The position numbers and the translations under genes are program-made. The notes beneath the pieces are model-generated. The model had not been told where the DNA came from and made no database searches. It saw only the letters and a list, made by a program, of their open reading frames with translations. A stretch of DNA of 64,000 nt from Rotaria socialis (Eukaryota > Rotifera > Eurotatoria > Philodinida > Philodinidae): positions 62,001-126,000 of the forward strand of contig CAJNYU010001442.1 in NCBI GenBank assembly GCA_905331475.1, in the 5' to 3' direction. How positions within the stretch are numbered: the stretch's first letter is position 1; every line of letters starts with the position of its first letter. Of the stretch, positions 31,271 to 43,348 are shown one piece after another.

Positions 31271-34110
31271 TATGGCAGGCTGAAATAGATACACGAGAAG
31301 CATGGTAAAAAAACTCCTATATAACCGTCGCGCGCAGTATTGAGAAACATTTGTCTTGAAATAACTATTATTTATACAAAATAAGCTTGATGTTTCTTTT
31401 TGTGTTTTAAGGCCAGTAAAAAATAGCACGATATTTGAGTATCTCCAGTTCCAATTCGCTCTTTGACCTATGTTGGTTCTATATCAGGTTTGATTCAATA
31501 GAGAAGTTCTACCTATAGCAAATGGGAATAAATTCAAGAAATATTCACTTTTCCCCATTGAACTCATAATGCATTAAAAACTATTATCAGGGAATCCCAT
31601 GGGAATCTGGTGGAAGTTCCAGGAATACCTGATGTAGATGTCAGAAAAATACTGAAATTATAACTTATGCTGACGCATAACAAATATCTGTTCATCCATT
31701 TAATATTTTGGAACCCATGCCTTTAAGAGAACTATGTAGAGGTGTGGAGAATAAGGGTGTGAGTGTAAATGTTTCGTGAGCATAGAAAGAAGACGCAGAT
31801 CCAAACCCTAATTGATATCGTTTACTGAACATTTTGGGCTATAGAAGCAATTTCTTTCTACCAAAACAATGTGACCCAAATCATGACATCTAATTAGTAT
31901 GATCATTTATACAGTTCAAGTAGGTGAGAAATTTCAAACGCTACCCACAATGGCGCTCGTATTGATTCATTGAAAAGGGAGTTGGAGTACAATTTTTAAT
32001 TCGGCATAAAATATATAATTACAATTGAGCCAAGGGACTAGCTCTGAAGATAAGTTTACGAACTTTTTGTTTTATCCAATACTTAGTAAGTTGTAGTTTC
32101 GCAGTCAACACTAGTATTCCTACCCTGACCAATCATGATCTACGCGTTAATATCAATACAAAAAAGAAAATAGGTAAATAATCTATCAACTGTCTACCAA
32201 ATGATAGGAACGATATACTAACCGACTAGCGTATATTGGTTTAATAAACAGTTCAGTTAATAAAATAGACATGGTTGATGGGGAAACGAAACACGTTAGC
32301 TCTAATCGATGTTATTTTGGTTTGTGCTGTCCTTTCATAGGCAAAGGAAAATGAAGCAGAATAGTTTTTTTATGTCACTAGTACTCATGAGTATCTTATA
32401 AGAAAATTTATTTAGGCTTAGTGATGATCGGGCTACTTTTTGTGCTGTGGAAGAATAAATATCACTCGACCTTCACAATTCAAGGAAAGCTTCGAGGTAC
32501 CGATTGAATCTTCGAGAGAAAGGCATACAGCTAGAAAAAGAAAAAATAGACATGCGGAACTCGATGAGAATTTCGAATATTCGAGCAAAGTTCAGACAAC
32601 TGAGTACATGTCAAAACCTGTGTTGTTTCCCTTTCAGATCCAGTAAGTTGAAATTTTCATTAAAGCTTCCAGAAATGTCACAAAGGATGGGAAAAGACTG
32701 TTTCGAAAAAAGCAGCATCAAACTTATCTCATGATCTTCTCCTTTATGATAATTTTAAAAAGACTATTTGTCAAGTTTATAATCTAGCCTTTAATCTTCT
32801 TTCCATATTCTCTAACCTGACGAAAATCATTGTAGCTCATTGGATCAAAAGACAAACTAGTACTTCAAATCTAATATTGCTTTTTATCCAAATCAGAGAA
32901 ATATAGCTGATCATCAGACAAGATTTATAATTCATCTTCTTTGTCAACTACCAATAAATCTCAATTTCTCCTTCACGCTCAAACTCTTTTTCACTTGTCT
33001 CAAAATTGATGAAGAAAATAATATAGTTATAGATAGACAGCGTCTTGTCTTTCAGTAGACAGGAAGACTGTGCTGCTCTCTGATTGATTTAAGCATGTTC
33101 CACTATCAGATTATTAAATGAATAAAAGGTTACACATAAACTGCTATAGATTCATTTGATTTCACATATTTCTTTTATCTCATTAATTTATCTTATTCAT
33201 TGCTGCTGTTTGTTATTCTACCTCGGATGTTTTCCCTTAAAAATAAAAAAGTAAACTGTCGTGTTCTCAAAATCAATTCAATATTCATCTAATTAGGTTA
33301 AATTCTAGAATTTTAAAAATAAATAGCCCTAGTGAACTATGTTGGGGTATGCTCATGAAATACATCAGCATCTGGAGTAAGAAAATCATGCGCTATGGAT
33401 AAATCTTGATGTCTGCACAGGTCAAGCATACAAAAAAAGGTTCACATAAGAAATGGTTTTTCTCAATAGTTTAATGCAGATTTTCTGGCCATGTGATAAA
33501 GCAGTGAAGCCTTGGCACCCAGTTCTATGAGATTTTCAGGATTACCGTGGGAATCATAGAGATTAAATACGAATTTCTGGAATATCATTTGCTATTTTAA
33601 AAATTGTAAGCAACCATAGGATTCCCGGATTGCCGAAATTCCACGGGAATCCGAGAATCATGAATCTATCTTTTCCCCTTGTGGAAGATGATGATTGTGG
33701 TAAAGAGAACTAGTGTGTACGAGCGTATGGCATCATTTTTGAATGTAGACTTGAAGTGTTTTGGTGATAAACGAGCAATACAATCGAAAAAACTGTTTGT
33801 CTTCAATTCGAAGGTTTCTCGTCGTTACATGCAATTATTTAATTGATTTTGATGAACTAAATATATGATATTCAAGAACACATGTAGATAAATGTGTAAA
33901 ATGAGGCACACTTGACTCTTTTTTATACTTCGTTCTTACTTTATATAATAGTAGACTTCTTGTGTTTCTCGTTAGATTCTGTCGATTGAGGTGAAAATTT
34001 TTTCATTCGATTCGGTTATCAAATCAAACAAACTTCTCAATTGTACACTAAATAATACTTAAGTAAAGTCAATCGATCTTTGTGAACCCAGAGCCTTTTT
34101 TAGGTAAAAC
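31271..34110. other. Long gene-free stretch
   Basis: No supported gene in 2.8 kb. A weak telomere-like GGTGTGG/GGGTGTGAG is at 31738-31766. GGGAATCC-rich degenerate repeats lie at 31590-31640 and 33515-33665. The segment at 33349-33425 matches 29948-30030. Confidence 0.4.
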
Positions 34111-35870
34111 ATGGCATCTAACGATTCTACATTCGCTGAATGGCTGTGGCAATCCAATATAAATCCATATTCTACAACTGAAAAAGAAGAATGGTGTAGT
34201 TATACGGAAGAAGAATGCAGCATTATCGAAGAAGCGTATGTAAATGGTGACAATCATGTTGTTTTGAAGAATCACTACATCGATTTTGCGAAGGCTTTAC
34301 AGATTTCTATACAAAACCCAACGCGAAGACGACCTGTCAAACGAGTAGTGCATAACAAAGGTAAAAAAAATCGATTCAATAAGCGATGATGGTGATGATA
34401 TCATCACTCTGTAAGGCTATATATGTGACTTATTATCGTTAAGATTCTCCTTTCAACAGAATTTCGTTCTTGATTTTCATTATATTTTCAGAGTTGTGGA
34501 TAAAAAAACAAGGAAAACTGGGTGAAGGTGCTTTTGGAAAGGTTTATAAAGGAACTTATCGAGGATATCAAGAAGTAGCTTATAAAGTTACAAAAACTCA
34601 CTTATCTGAAGCAGCTCAATGTGAAACAAATATTCTCAAAACACTTCATCACCCAAATATTGTTCAATATATTGACGTCATTCATACATCAACACATACA
34701 CTTCTGGTTATGGAATTAATTGATGGAGGTACTCTATTTAATTACATCACAAATACACGCAAGTCGACGAGTTACTGGAGCACCAGTCGAAACGTGATGA
34801 CCGATGTGGCTTACGCTATGTCGTATTTACATGAAAAAAATGTTGTTCATGCGGATTTAAAGAGCGACAATATTCTTTTGCGAAATAACGGCACAGCAGT
34901 TCTTTCTGATTTCGGTCTTTCAAAGATAATCGAAGATTCATCATTCTATCAGAATGATTCACACACAGGTAAGACCCAGAATCTTATCCACAAGCCGAGG
35001 TTGTTTGCATCGTGTATGTCCAGGATCATTCACATTTGCGTTTGATTTGCTAACGTTTTCATCTGCATAACTTTACAGAAATTCATTGAAGCAAATTCTA
35101 TTATTATTGATGGATCAACATGAAATTTAATCGATTTTTGCCACAGTATTTCTCCATAGTATTAAAAAAGGCTTCCATCAATTCTCGAAAAACACCTACA
35201 CCCAGACACGTATATGCATAGATGAACGCATCGCCACCATGGAATTCCTTAGATGATTTCATTTGCATTCATTCTAGGAGCTATTCGATGGCTTGCACCA
35301 GAACTATGCTTTAATCATCCAGAAAGAAGTTCATTTCAATCCGATGTTTGGGCATTCGGATGTGTTTTACTTGAAATAATGACAAAGAAACTGCCATGGC
35401 AGGATAAATACGAAAAAAACACAACGCTTATGAATGCTTTGGCTAACGAAAGGAACGGGTCGATTTTCCAAGAGATTTGCCGTGAACAAGAAGCGCCAGA
35501 AAAATTTCGGCGAATCTTGTGCGCCTGTTGTACCTGGCCCAAACGCAATCGGCCAACCTTCGAGAAAATTATTAAAGATTTTCGTTCTATATCCAACAGT
35601 GACCTAGACAACCACAACGAACGGCAAGCGACATCGAATTCATCAAGTATGTTTCGCTCTTCACATCATGCGGACGATGAAAACCATTGGCGAACTATGT
35701 CAGCAAAAACTGCTGGGAAAAGGCAGGATAAATTTGCGAAGAAAGCATTGTACAGTTCTGACGACGATGACGATGATTCTTCAAGTGTCCGTACTCAAAC
35801 CAATTACATACATACACCATGGGCAAAAGCAAGAGGTGCCTTAAAATGGTCTCCGTTCAGTGACGAGTGA
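34111..35870 (+). CDS. WWE domain-protein kinase fusion (three exons)
   Basis: Exons 34111-34360, 34492-34968 and 35278-35870 join in phase 1 with GT-AG sites, giving 439 aa. Residues about 8-80 are a WWE domain (EWLWQSNINPY, IDFAKALQISIQN, RRPVKRVVHN), a module that binds poly(ADP-ribose) or ubiquitin-pathway partners. Residues about 85-350 are a tyrosine-kinase-like Ser/Thr kinase: GEGAFG loop (94-99), VAYK (K115), HADLKSDN (203-210), DFGLSK (D223), APE, DVWAFG. The usual HRD is HAD, so this is a non-RD kinase; Lys, Asp and Asn are kept and activity is expected. The tail is Ser/Asp-rich (SSDDDDDDSS) and ends WAKARGALKWSPF. It probably couples a PARylation or ubiquitin signal to phosphorylation; that is inference. 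Confidence 0.85.
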
Positions 35871-36176
35871 ACAAGCAATATCTTTACTCGATATATCACA
35901 TCTTTCACTCATTATTAAATTAACAAATAAATAAAAAATAGATTTCAGAAAAAATATTAAAAAGTAAAACAAAAACTGAAATAATTCGATGAATGACTCT
36001 CTAAAGCACTACACGACATTAATTGAAAATTGTCCCCGATCAATCAAAAATTAATAAATAAACATATCTATTTTATTGCTATGTGGGTGTGGGGAAGAAT
36101 TTCAGGCGACCTTTAGATGAGAAACTTAATCAAAGCGTGCTGTTGTGGGCCTACATTTTTAAAAACAGAGCTATCC
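35871..36176. other. Downstream flank with a telomere-like site
   Basis: AATAAA signals follow the kinase stop (about 35928-35933). ATGTGGGTGTGGGG is at 36081-36094. No gene. Confidence 0.45.
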
Positions 36177-36478
36177 CAGTCAGACAAACTATGAAAAAAA
36201 ACGTGTGAAAACGCATAGGAAATTCAACACAAAAAAAATCGTAAAAAGCGTATATTTCTACGCGTTCATAACGCGTTAAGGGTAGTAAACGAACATCACT
36301 TCGTTCAAAAAATAAACACGTTATGAACGCGTAAAAATGTGCGCTTTTCGCGTTTTTTTCGTTAAATTTTACTTATGCGTTTAACTTCGTTCAAATATTA
36401 GCTTGTTACGAACACGTTAAATTCAAACGGACTTTCACGCGTTTGTTTACTGAAGCAACGAGAAAACATTCTCAATTA

Positions 36479-36657
36479 CTCCCTCCAAATTTCAACCATC
36501 TTTTTATTCGTAGATACTATATAGTTTTCTAGTAAAAATTCTAACAAAATTCGGACTTTTATTGAGATTTATCTTAAACTATCGAATTTTGTTAGAATTT
36601 TTACTAGAAAACTATATAGTATCTACAAATAAAACGATGGTTGAGATCTGGAGGGAG
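36479..36657. mobile_element. Stowaway-like Tc1/mariner MITE
   Basis: 179 bp with ends CTCCCTCC...GGAGGGAG, flanked by TA (36477-36478, 36658-36659). The arms are about 75 bp and nearly perfect (CTATATAGTTTTCTAGTAAA and its complement). Non-coding. The flanks outside the TA are themselves inverted (ACGAGAAAACATTCTCAAT against ATTGAGGACGTTTCCTCGT), so it sits at the centre of a palindrome. Confidence 0.7.
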
Positions 36658-37514
36658 TAATTGAGGACGTTTCCTCGTCATTAAATTATCGGATAAAAAT
36701 CTGAAATCCATAATTTTTAGTTTAAAAAAACTCATATAACCTATCAGTCTTGTAAATTAAATTTATCAGTTTCAGATTTTTCTTCAGGTTATATACTCCG
36801 TTCATGAATGCAGTACTCAGTGGTATATAAGAAAGAATTTGTAGACGAAAAATGTAAAAATTTCTTACCTCCTAGAATAAAAGAAAGAAAATGTTTTACT
36901 TACTACAAATATAATTGTTGAAATTAATCTAGAGAAAAGAATAAATAGATATTTCTTTATGTAATCGTATATTTAAATGTTTTCTTATTTTCGAATGCTC
37001 CATTCAGCCAAATAAAAAATTCTAACATTATATTATTAATTATAAATGAATGCGCAAGAGTAAACCTGTGTGTGGAATAGATCTGAACGAAAAAATTGAT
37101 TTCATGTTATGAACATGTTCTTACCGAGAATTTAATTATTATTCTACAAAGTCTAAATGAAAAAAATAGTTTGACTTTAATACGAATGCTTACCACAGAA
37201 TTTGTTGTTCGAATAAATCGTCATTAAAATCTATACACAATTTCCAACACCCCCCAAATACTATTTCTATTGGATATAATTTAATCATAGAGAAAGCTGC
37301 TTATCAATTCGATCAATACCAGAATTCAATGTGTGAATTTCACCTTTTCCCAAACCTTCTAGAATCTACATGAACATTGTTTGCTAATATTGGAATTTGG
37401 AAACTTTTAAAATATTTTTGCTATCATACTGACGTATTGAAGTGTTAGAATATATGTTTCTTAAATTCTTGATCATCTATTAAAGTAAATAGTAGATATG
37501 CTGCATCAGCTTTA

Positions 37515-37825
37515 CGCCAGTCGACGAAATTATAACTTTATCAACATTCTTAACCAAAATATAACTTCGACGAAAATAATCGTCGAAATTATTTTTTATT
37601 CAGCTATCAATAAATAACTTATTAAATTGAATGTTCTATTGTTGACTCCATTAGAAAATGTTTTTTGTACAATATTATTGAATAAATGATACTTATTGAA
37701 AAAAAAACCTTTTCTAATACAATCAACAATACAACATTCAATTTAATAAATTATTTATTGATAGCTGAATAAAAAATAACTTCGACGATTTGTTGTTGTC
37801 GAAGGTATAACTTCGTTGACCGGTG
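37515..37825. mobile_element. Foldback MITE with TA flanks
   Basis: 311 bp. The end C(G/A)CC(A/G)GTC(G/A)ACGAA continues as (A/G)TTATA. The inner arms match for about 80 bp (ATTCAGCTATCAATAAATAA and its complement). TA at 37513-37514 and 37826-37827 suits a Tc1/mariner-type element. Non-coding. Confidence 0.55.
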
Positions 37826-38416
37826 TAACTTTCACACAACAGATACATACAAAACACACTACATGCATAATTATACTGGATTACAAGAAGACTAAATAAA
37901 ATTTCGATGGCATGAAAATTATATTTGAAGAAGTTAAGCAATGTGCAATGAGAACTCGTATGCTCTTGCATAATTAGAGGAGAGAAGAAGTTAGATATCT
38001 TCATGGAATGCCTTACATTTTTATGATTGTTTAAAGTGCAATAATGAATTCTAATGAAATATTAAAAGGTGATATGCGTTCATACGAATTTAATTTATCG
38101 AATATGAGGCTCGGGATTTTAACTAATCGTAGTAGACAAACTCCTTTCAACACGTTAAATTCAAATAGAAACATAGAAACGATGATTGATTGCTGAACAC
38201 AATAATACTCGTCAACATTGAGCCATATACGCGCAAAAACGTCGAAAGACTAAAGATTTTTACGCATTTTAACGTACCGAGGGACCTCCAATGCACTAAA
38301 ATGCGTTAACGAAATCGTTACAACGGTGTTTTAACGCTAAATTACCGTTAAAACAGCGTTATGATGAAACTTTAACTTGTTTCAACGCGTTTTTTAAAGA
38401 AACTTGCCTGACTAGG

Positions 38417-39572
38417 TAATGAAGGTGTACTGAACTTTCAGACTCATCTATCGTTTCGTATTTTCACGAATCAATCACCATTCATATTGTATAATTCACA
38501 ACGGTTACATCCTCTGCGACTAAAAACGTCGATGAAAATAAAATATGTACGTTTTAGAACGAGAATGTGTATAAGCATTTTCGATAAAACGAAGATTCTC
38601 ACCCACATCTTTATTTTAAAATGAAATCAAAATATTAAATTTCCCCATCCTCTAGTTTTATGTTCATTATATAGCACGTGCGACGCCTTCTGGTGTAAAA
38701 ACACTCTTTTTCAGCTCTTGCGGTTTCTTTGGATTGCGTCAACTTCATTGCTTCTTCTTTTCCTTCCTTTTTTTTGTCCTGTTCATTTTTAATGTGTAAG
38801 CAACCTTGCTTTGTAAGGAACCAGGTTTTTTTTCTTTCTTTTCTACAGTGGGTCTAAATAAACAGCAGAATCGAATCGTCAATGAATAAAGCTTCGCAGA
38901 GTCGTTAAAAATTTGCTTACACGTGTAAGAATTTTTTTTCTTTACTGCGCTTCGCCTTGAGCTCTTTTCATTAGTGTGTTTTTTTTCTCTCAGAATAGTG
39001 TGGTTTAGCTTTTTTCCTTCCCACAATGCTAATGAAAAAGTAAAAAATATGGAATTTTATACAAAAATCAGATCCATTTAAAACATTTTTTGACTTCATT
39101 CGACTATGTTTTCATACGTTTTTTTATCTAGGTCGATTCAGAGAAAAATCTTCTCAAATGCTATCGTTTGTATGCAAGTCAAAGCAAATAAATAATTTTT
39201 TTAATGTTTGATGTCACTTGTCAAATAAGTGTACTGTGTATATGCGAATCAGTCTTTTAAGTAAAAAAATCGATGTAGTACAGACATTTTCATTAGCCAG
39301 ATGAGAAAGTGTCGTTCATTTTTTTTATGAATCATGAATTCTTGCATGCTGACATTTTGAGTTCTTCAGAATAGGTTTTTCATCTCATTTCAAATACAAT
39401 TTTTTTTCAGCACCCTTTTTATGACCATGAAAAACTAAATTTAGATTCTTCATGACCTTTTCAACTCAATTGCTTTTTTTCTCTTTCTCTTCATGTGCAG
39501 ATTGCGATGTGATTTATTTTGTTTGCTGTTCCAGTGCTACATACTCATCAGCAGTACACCAATTATTTCGTC
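38417..39572. other. Intergenic stretch upstream of the cysteine-rich gene
   Basis: No supported gene. A pyrimidine-rich stretch at 38750-39010 makes a Lys-rich minus-strand frame (38745-39026) that looks like low-complexity sequence rather than a protein. Confidence 0.35.
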
Positions 39573-40505
39573 ATGCGATCATTAATAGAAATCATACAAA
39601 ACAAATTCATACTAATAATTATTCTCTCAACGATTATTCGGGCACAATATCCTTGCTCGTGTTCATGTTGTGTTGGTAGCAATTGTCAATCTTGTATAAT
39701 CAGCTATGCTTATGCTCCTTCTTGCACAGCGACCAGTTGTCTTCAAGTTTGCAGCGCCAGATATTATCAATGTGCAGCCAATGCTCCCTATGGACAAGCC
39801 AGTGGAACGTGTTTAAGCGCTACAACTATCACTCCTTTAAGTGGTCCATACAGTTGCCGATGTGACTGTTGCAATTTAAACTCTTCTTCTTCGTGTGCAC
39901 CTGCACTTGTTGGATATACAACTGCTTATTCTTGTTCTACAGGTTCGTGCAGTATTTCATGTAACTCTCAATATCCACTTTTATGTGTGTCGAATCAAAA
40001 TGGCCAAACACAAGGCACATGTCAAGGACCTAGTATGACAACAACGAGCACTACGACAACTGGTGCTTGGCTGGGTAATGCTTGTTCATGTTACTGTTGT
40101 CAATCGGGTCCCTATTGTTTACCAACTATCAATGTGGGCAATACTTCGTCACCGTATTGTTCTATGTATGCGTGTACGCAGGCATGTCAAGCTCAGTATC
40201 CATCATTGTGTCCTTCTACACCTTATTTCGGACGAACTAATGGTAGATGCTTGAACGCCACAACGGGGAACACTCGATGTCAATGTAGATGTTGTGGTAC
40301 CAATGGATGTAGAGGATACAATGTATACACTAGTGCAGGTTGTACTTCATGTTTGTCACTATGTCAGCAGCAAACACAGTGCGCCAACGCTTATCAAACT
40401 ACACAAAGTTGTTATGAAAATTCATCCGTACTCATACGATTTGATTTTTTCCAGCTTGGACTATTTTTTATTGTTGTTCAATTTACATTTGTTCGTACTA
40501 TGTGA
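39573..40505 (+). CDS. Cysteine-rich secreted or surface repeat protein
   Basis: 310 aa, one exon, from ATG 39573 (MRSLIEIIQNKFILIIILST); the leader ends near IIRAQ. The mature part holds four repeats that each start CxCxCC or similar (YPCSCSCC, YSCRCDCC, NACSCYCC, TRCQCRCC). Each is followed by paired Cys, an SxxCxxxC step and a YGQxxGTC-like close. A Thr/Ser linker (TTTSTTTTG) separates repeats 2 and 3. The C-terminus is hydrophobic (FFQLGLFFIVVQFTFV), consistent with a GPI signal or a membrane anchor. More than 40 Cys imply an oxidised extracellular protein, perhaps cuticle, mucus or cell-surface. I do not recognise a named domain. Confidence 0.75.
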   Translation: MRSLIEIIQNKFILIIILSTIIRAQYPCSCSCCVGSNCQSCIISYAYAPSCTATSCLQVCSARYYQCAANAPYGQASGTCLSATTITPLSGPYSCRCDCCNLNSSSSCAPALVGYTTAYSCSTGSCSISCNSQYPLLCVSNQNGQTQGTCQGPSMTTTSTTTTGAWLGNACSCYCCQSGPYCLPTINVGNTSSPYCSMYACTQACQAQYPSLCPSTPYFGRTNGRCLNATTGNTRCQCRCCGTNGCRGYNVYTSAGCTSCLSLCQQQTQCANAYQTTQSCYENSSVLIRFDFFQLGLFFIVVQFTFVRTM

Positions 40506-40637
40506 ATGATGTATACCATTAGATGTTCCATTTTTATAGCCTTATTAATAGATAGTTTTTCTCTTCCAAATAGGATTGATCTGTCGTTTATAAAATTTAT
40601 AACAGTAACTTCAGTAATCATCGATGCAAATAAATGA
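40506..40637. other. 3' flank of the cysteine-rich gene
   Basis: Short AT-rich sequence, no separate feature. Confidence 0.3.
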
Positions 40638-40730
40638 TTATGTAACCTTCGGCAAGCGTCCATTCATATCTCCATCTTCAAGTTCTGCCGGGTTCACTGA
40701 GTCCCGTGTATTACACACATCGATGATCAT
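40638..40730 (-). CDS. Possible C-terminal exon of an unplaced gene
   Basis: A minus-strand frame of 30 codons (MIIDVCNTRDSVNPAELEDG, DMNGRLPKVT, stop) follows a splice acceptor-like TTTTTCTAG at about 40742. It is acidic and protein-like but too short to judge, and I found no partner exon. Confidence 0.25.
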   Translation of the reverse strand: MIIDVCNTRDSVNPAELEDGDMNGRLPKVT

Positions 40731-41598
40731 CCTTATATTACTAGAAAAAGCTCACAATCGGCATTTATTTGCAGAATAATCATATAAAAAATGCACATGA
40801 TCAATTATTAGTTCACTAAAATACTTCCATCTAGAATAGATTATTATAGATAATTCGAAGTTTTGATAAATATAAAAATTTTAATGGCCATACAAAATAT
40901 CATCCACAAAATTTATTCTACATTTGTTTTACTATTTTTTTCACAAAACTTATATTCAATTAGGCTTTTTTTCTTGTTCACGAGAGTTAGTTAGAGATAT
41001 ACTTCAATGTGTTATGTGTAATTATAAAACCAGTTTTTGCATTAAAATGTTTGATTCTACACGAAAACATTGTATTAGATTTGGAATTTTCGCTGAGAAA
41101 TGGCCGAGCAAACTTCATAGTATTCGAGGCGTCTATTACAGGAAGATGCAATTGTTTGATTGATACAAAAAACAATGAAAGCTCTCGGAAATTTAATTAA
41201 GGACTAAAGTCTCAGCTGTTCACATATACCTTCTATAAAAACAGATGTCACTTGTTTCAGATGAGTACGTCGCAGGAGAAATATGATCATCATCAATTTA
41301 AATAAATAGAGACAAAGAAAATATTCTTCATCTAGTTTAGATACTGTCTAATACTTCACTTACATAAAACAAAACAGTATCGGTGCTAAATGTCAAAACA
41401 GAATAAATATTGTCATCATTGCAGTGGAATATACACAGAGAAGAAAGGCAAAAGGTTATTGGGTGTTTTTGTCAAAGAAAATAATACTCGATGATGACAA
41501 TCTTATCTTTGGACTTCCTCACAGAACAGAATCAACTAAAGAAAAACGCGGGCTCGCCTATCGTTTAATCACTTCGTATGCATTTGCTTCTTTTTTTC
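40731..41598. other. Gene-free stretch upstream of the P450 gene
   Basis: No supported gene. Small frames occur on both strands in the same place, which suggests none is coding. Confidence 0.3.
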
Positions 41599-41599
41599 T

Positions 41600-41622
41600 A
41601 CAACAACAACAACAACAACAAG
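41600..41622 (+). repeat. (CAA)n microsatellite in the P450 5' leader
   Basis: Seven CAA/ACA units end 8 bp before the start codon of the cytochrome P450. CAA runs in leaders are unstructured and can favour translation start; any such role here is inference. Confidence 0.7.
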
Positions 41623-41629
41623 GAGAACA

Positions 41630-43348
41630 ATGCTGCTATTCACATGTTTCGCTGTTGTTTCTTGTGTTCTAGTCCTATATTTTTATGTAAAACGTGCTTT
41701 TTTCACGTTGTATGGTTCTATACCTGGCCTACAACCTCAATTTATTGTTGGCAATTTACTACAAACAGGTATTATTGGACAAAATGCTCCGATGAATATT
41801 GTATTTCTAAAGCTAAAAGCGAAGTTCGGTGATATATTTCAATTTTGGCTTGGTTCTACTCGTATCATCGTTGTGAATTGTCTTGAAGATGCACAACACA
41901 TTTTCACTCATCGACAAATCTACGACCAAGGAGACATATTTGTTGAAAAGCTTGGTCTTGTCAATCCTAATGCAGTTTTATGTTTGCGAGGTTAGATAAC
42001 ATACTTCTAATCCATGTTTTCAATTGAGTTCAGTCACACTGGAAACTTTGCTGTGTGGTGACTTTTTGAAAGCTGGCAAGATCACGATTTTAATCACCCG
42101 TTTATTTTTTTAATCAATTTCTCATAGGAGCCAAATTCAAGCGTCATGCGAGTATTGTTAGTCCATTGTTTCGTGGAAACAAAATTAACGTACACTTAGA
42201 TGCAATCCTAGATTGCACAGACAAATTATTGATGCGGTGGCGAACTTATAATAATGATCTGGGCCAGGTTCATTTGAATATGATTGAGCAGTGTCAACAA
42301 TTAACGTTAGCTATCTTTGGCGTTATTGCTTTTGATTTTGATCTACAGACACTTGAAGATGAAAACAATAGTGGTAAAAACGAACTCACTCGTGCATTGT
42401 ACATACATTTGGAAGCTGCAATGAAGCTCATACAATTACCAACGATCATTGGCCGAATTTATCTATTTTTGAATCCTGTATATCGACAGGCAAGAACAAT
42501 CATCGATCGATATTTGCAACGAATGATCGAACAAGAACTACAAGAAAGTTCAATGGTGAGAGCTGAACGAAAAAGAACTAGTTTGATTGCTTCACTAGTT
42601 ACTTCATTACAACAGGACGAGAGAGCCGAAGCATTAAAAACTGAGGAAACTAAAAAAGGTAGTCATTATCATGCTCCGAAAGTTTCTGTATAAATACGAA
42701 ATATTATATTTTTTAGGTCTATCCAGAGCAGAAGTCATGGGCGAGATGCTTTCATTTCTATCAGCTGGTTATAGCACGACTGCAGCTGCACTGGTGTGGT
42801 TTATCTATTTCATGAGTAAATATCCACAAGTTCAGGCTAAAATCAAACGAGAATTAGCCAACTATCATTTTCAACGTCTCTCAGTCGAAGATCTCGAGTC
42901 TCTCACATATTTGGATTGTGTTTTTCGAGAATTATTCCGTCTTGTACCACCTGCTATTGGCACAGCTCGGACACTTGTTATGGACGATCGATTGCCTGCA
43001 ACTGGAGCCAATTTGAACAAAGGCGATCAAGTGTTTATTTCATTTTATAATTTAGCTCGAGATTCACGCTATTGGTCGGAATCGATTGATCCTGAAATAT
43101 TTGACCCAGAAAGGTTTTCAAATGATAATATTAAATATAATAATGCAGCTGCATCGATACCATTCGGTGGTGGCCATCGTCAATGTATGGGACAAGATCT
43201 GGCTCGATTGGAGCTCAAATCTATTTGTGCACGATTCATGCAATATGTAACATTTGGCGATGGTGGTCCTTTACTTAATGCTGGTGGATTTAAGCAGACA
43301 GATACTATTTTGCCAAAACACATAGGTGTTACTATTCATGTTGACTAA
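41630..43348 (+). CDS. Cytochrome P450 (three exons)
   Basis: Exons 41630-41990, 42128-42658 and 42717-43348 join in phase 1 with GT-AG introns of 137 and 58 bp, giving 507 aa, the usual P450 length. An N-terminal membrane anchor (FAVVSCVLVLYFYVKRAFF) is followed by the hinge GSIPGLQP. The I-helix oxygen-binding motif is AGYSTT, the K-helix ExxR is E369-L-F-R372, then DPERF, and the haem loop FGGGHRQCMG with Cys454. All key residues are present, so it should be an ER-bound mono-oxygenase. The layout looks like animal microsomal P450s (CYP3/CYP4-type clans), but subfamily and substrate cannot be read from motifs. Confidence 0.92.

Larger units (their letters stand above)
36177..38416. mobile_element. 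Candidate AACGCGTT-type inverted-repeat element with nested insertions
   Basis: AGTCAGACAA near 36178 and TTGCCTGACT near 38405-38414 are inverted ends. Both end regions (36200-36440 and 38225-38400) are packed with AACGCGTT, AAACGCGT and CGTTAAA words. The middle, about 1.7 kb, has no supported gene and contains two further foldback elements. No target duplication found, so the pairing of the two ends is tentative. Confidence 0.4.

Noticed and set aside
36177-38416. Treating the AACGCGTT region as one confirmed transposon
   Set aside because: The two ends match only over about 10 bp plus shared words, and no target duplication was found; kept only as a candidate.
38745-39026. 93-codon Lys-rich minus-strand frame
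   Set aside because: It comes from a T/C-rich low-complexity tract on the plus strand.
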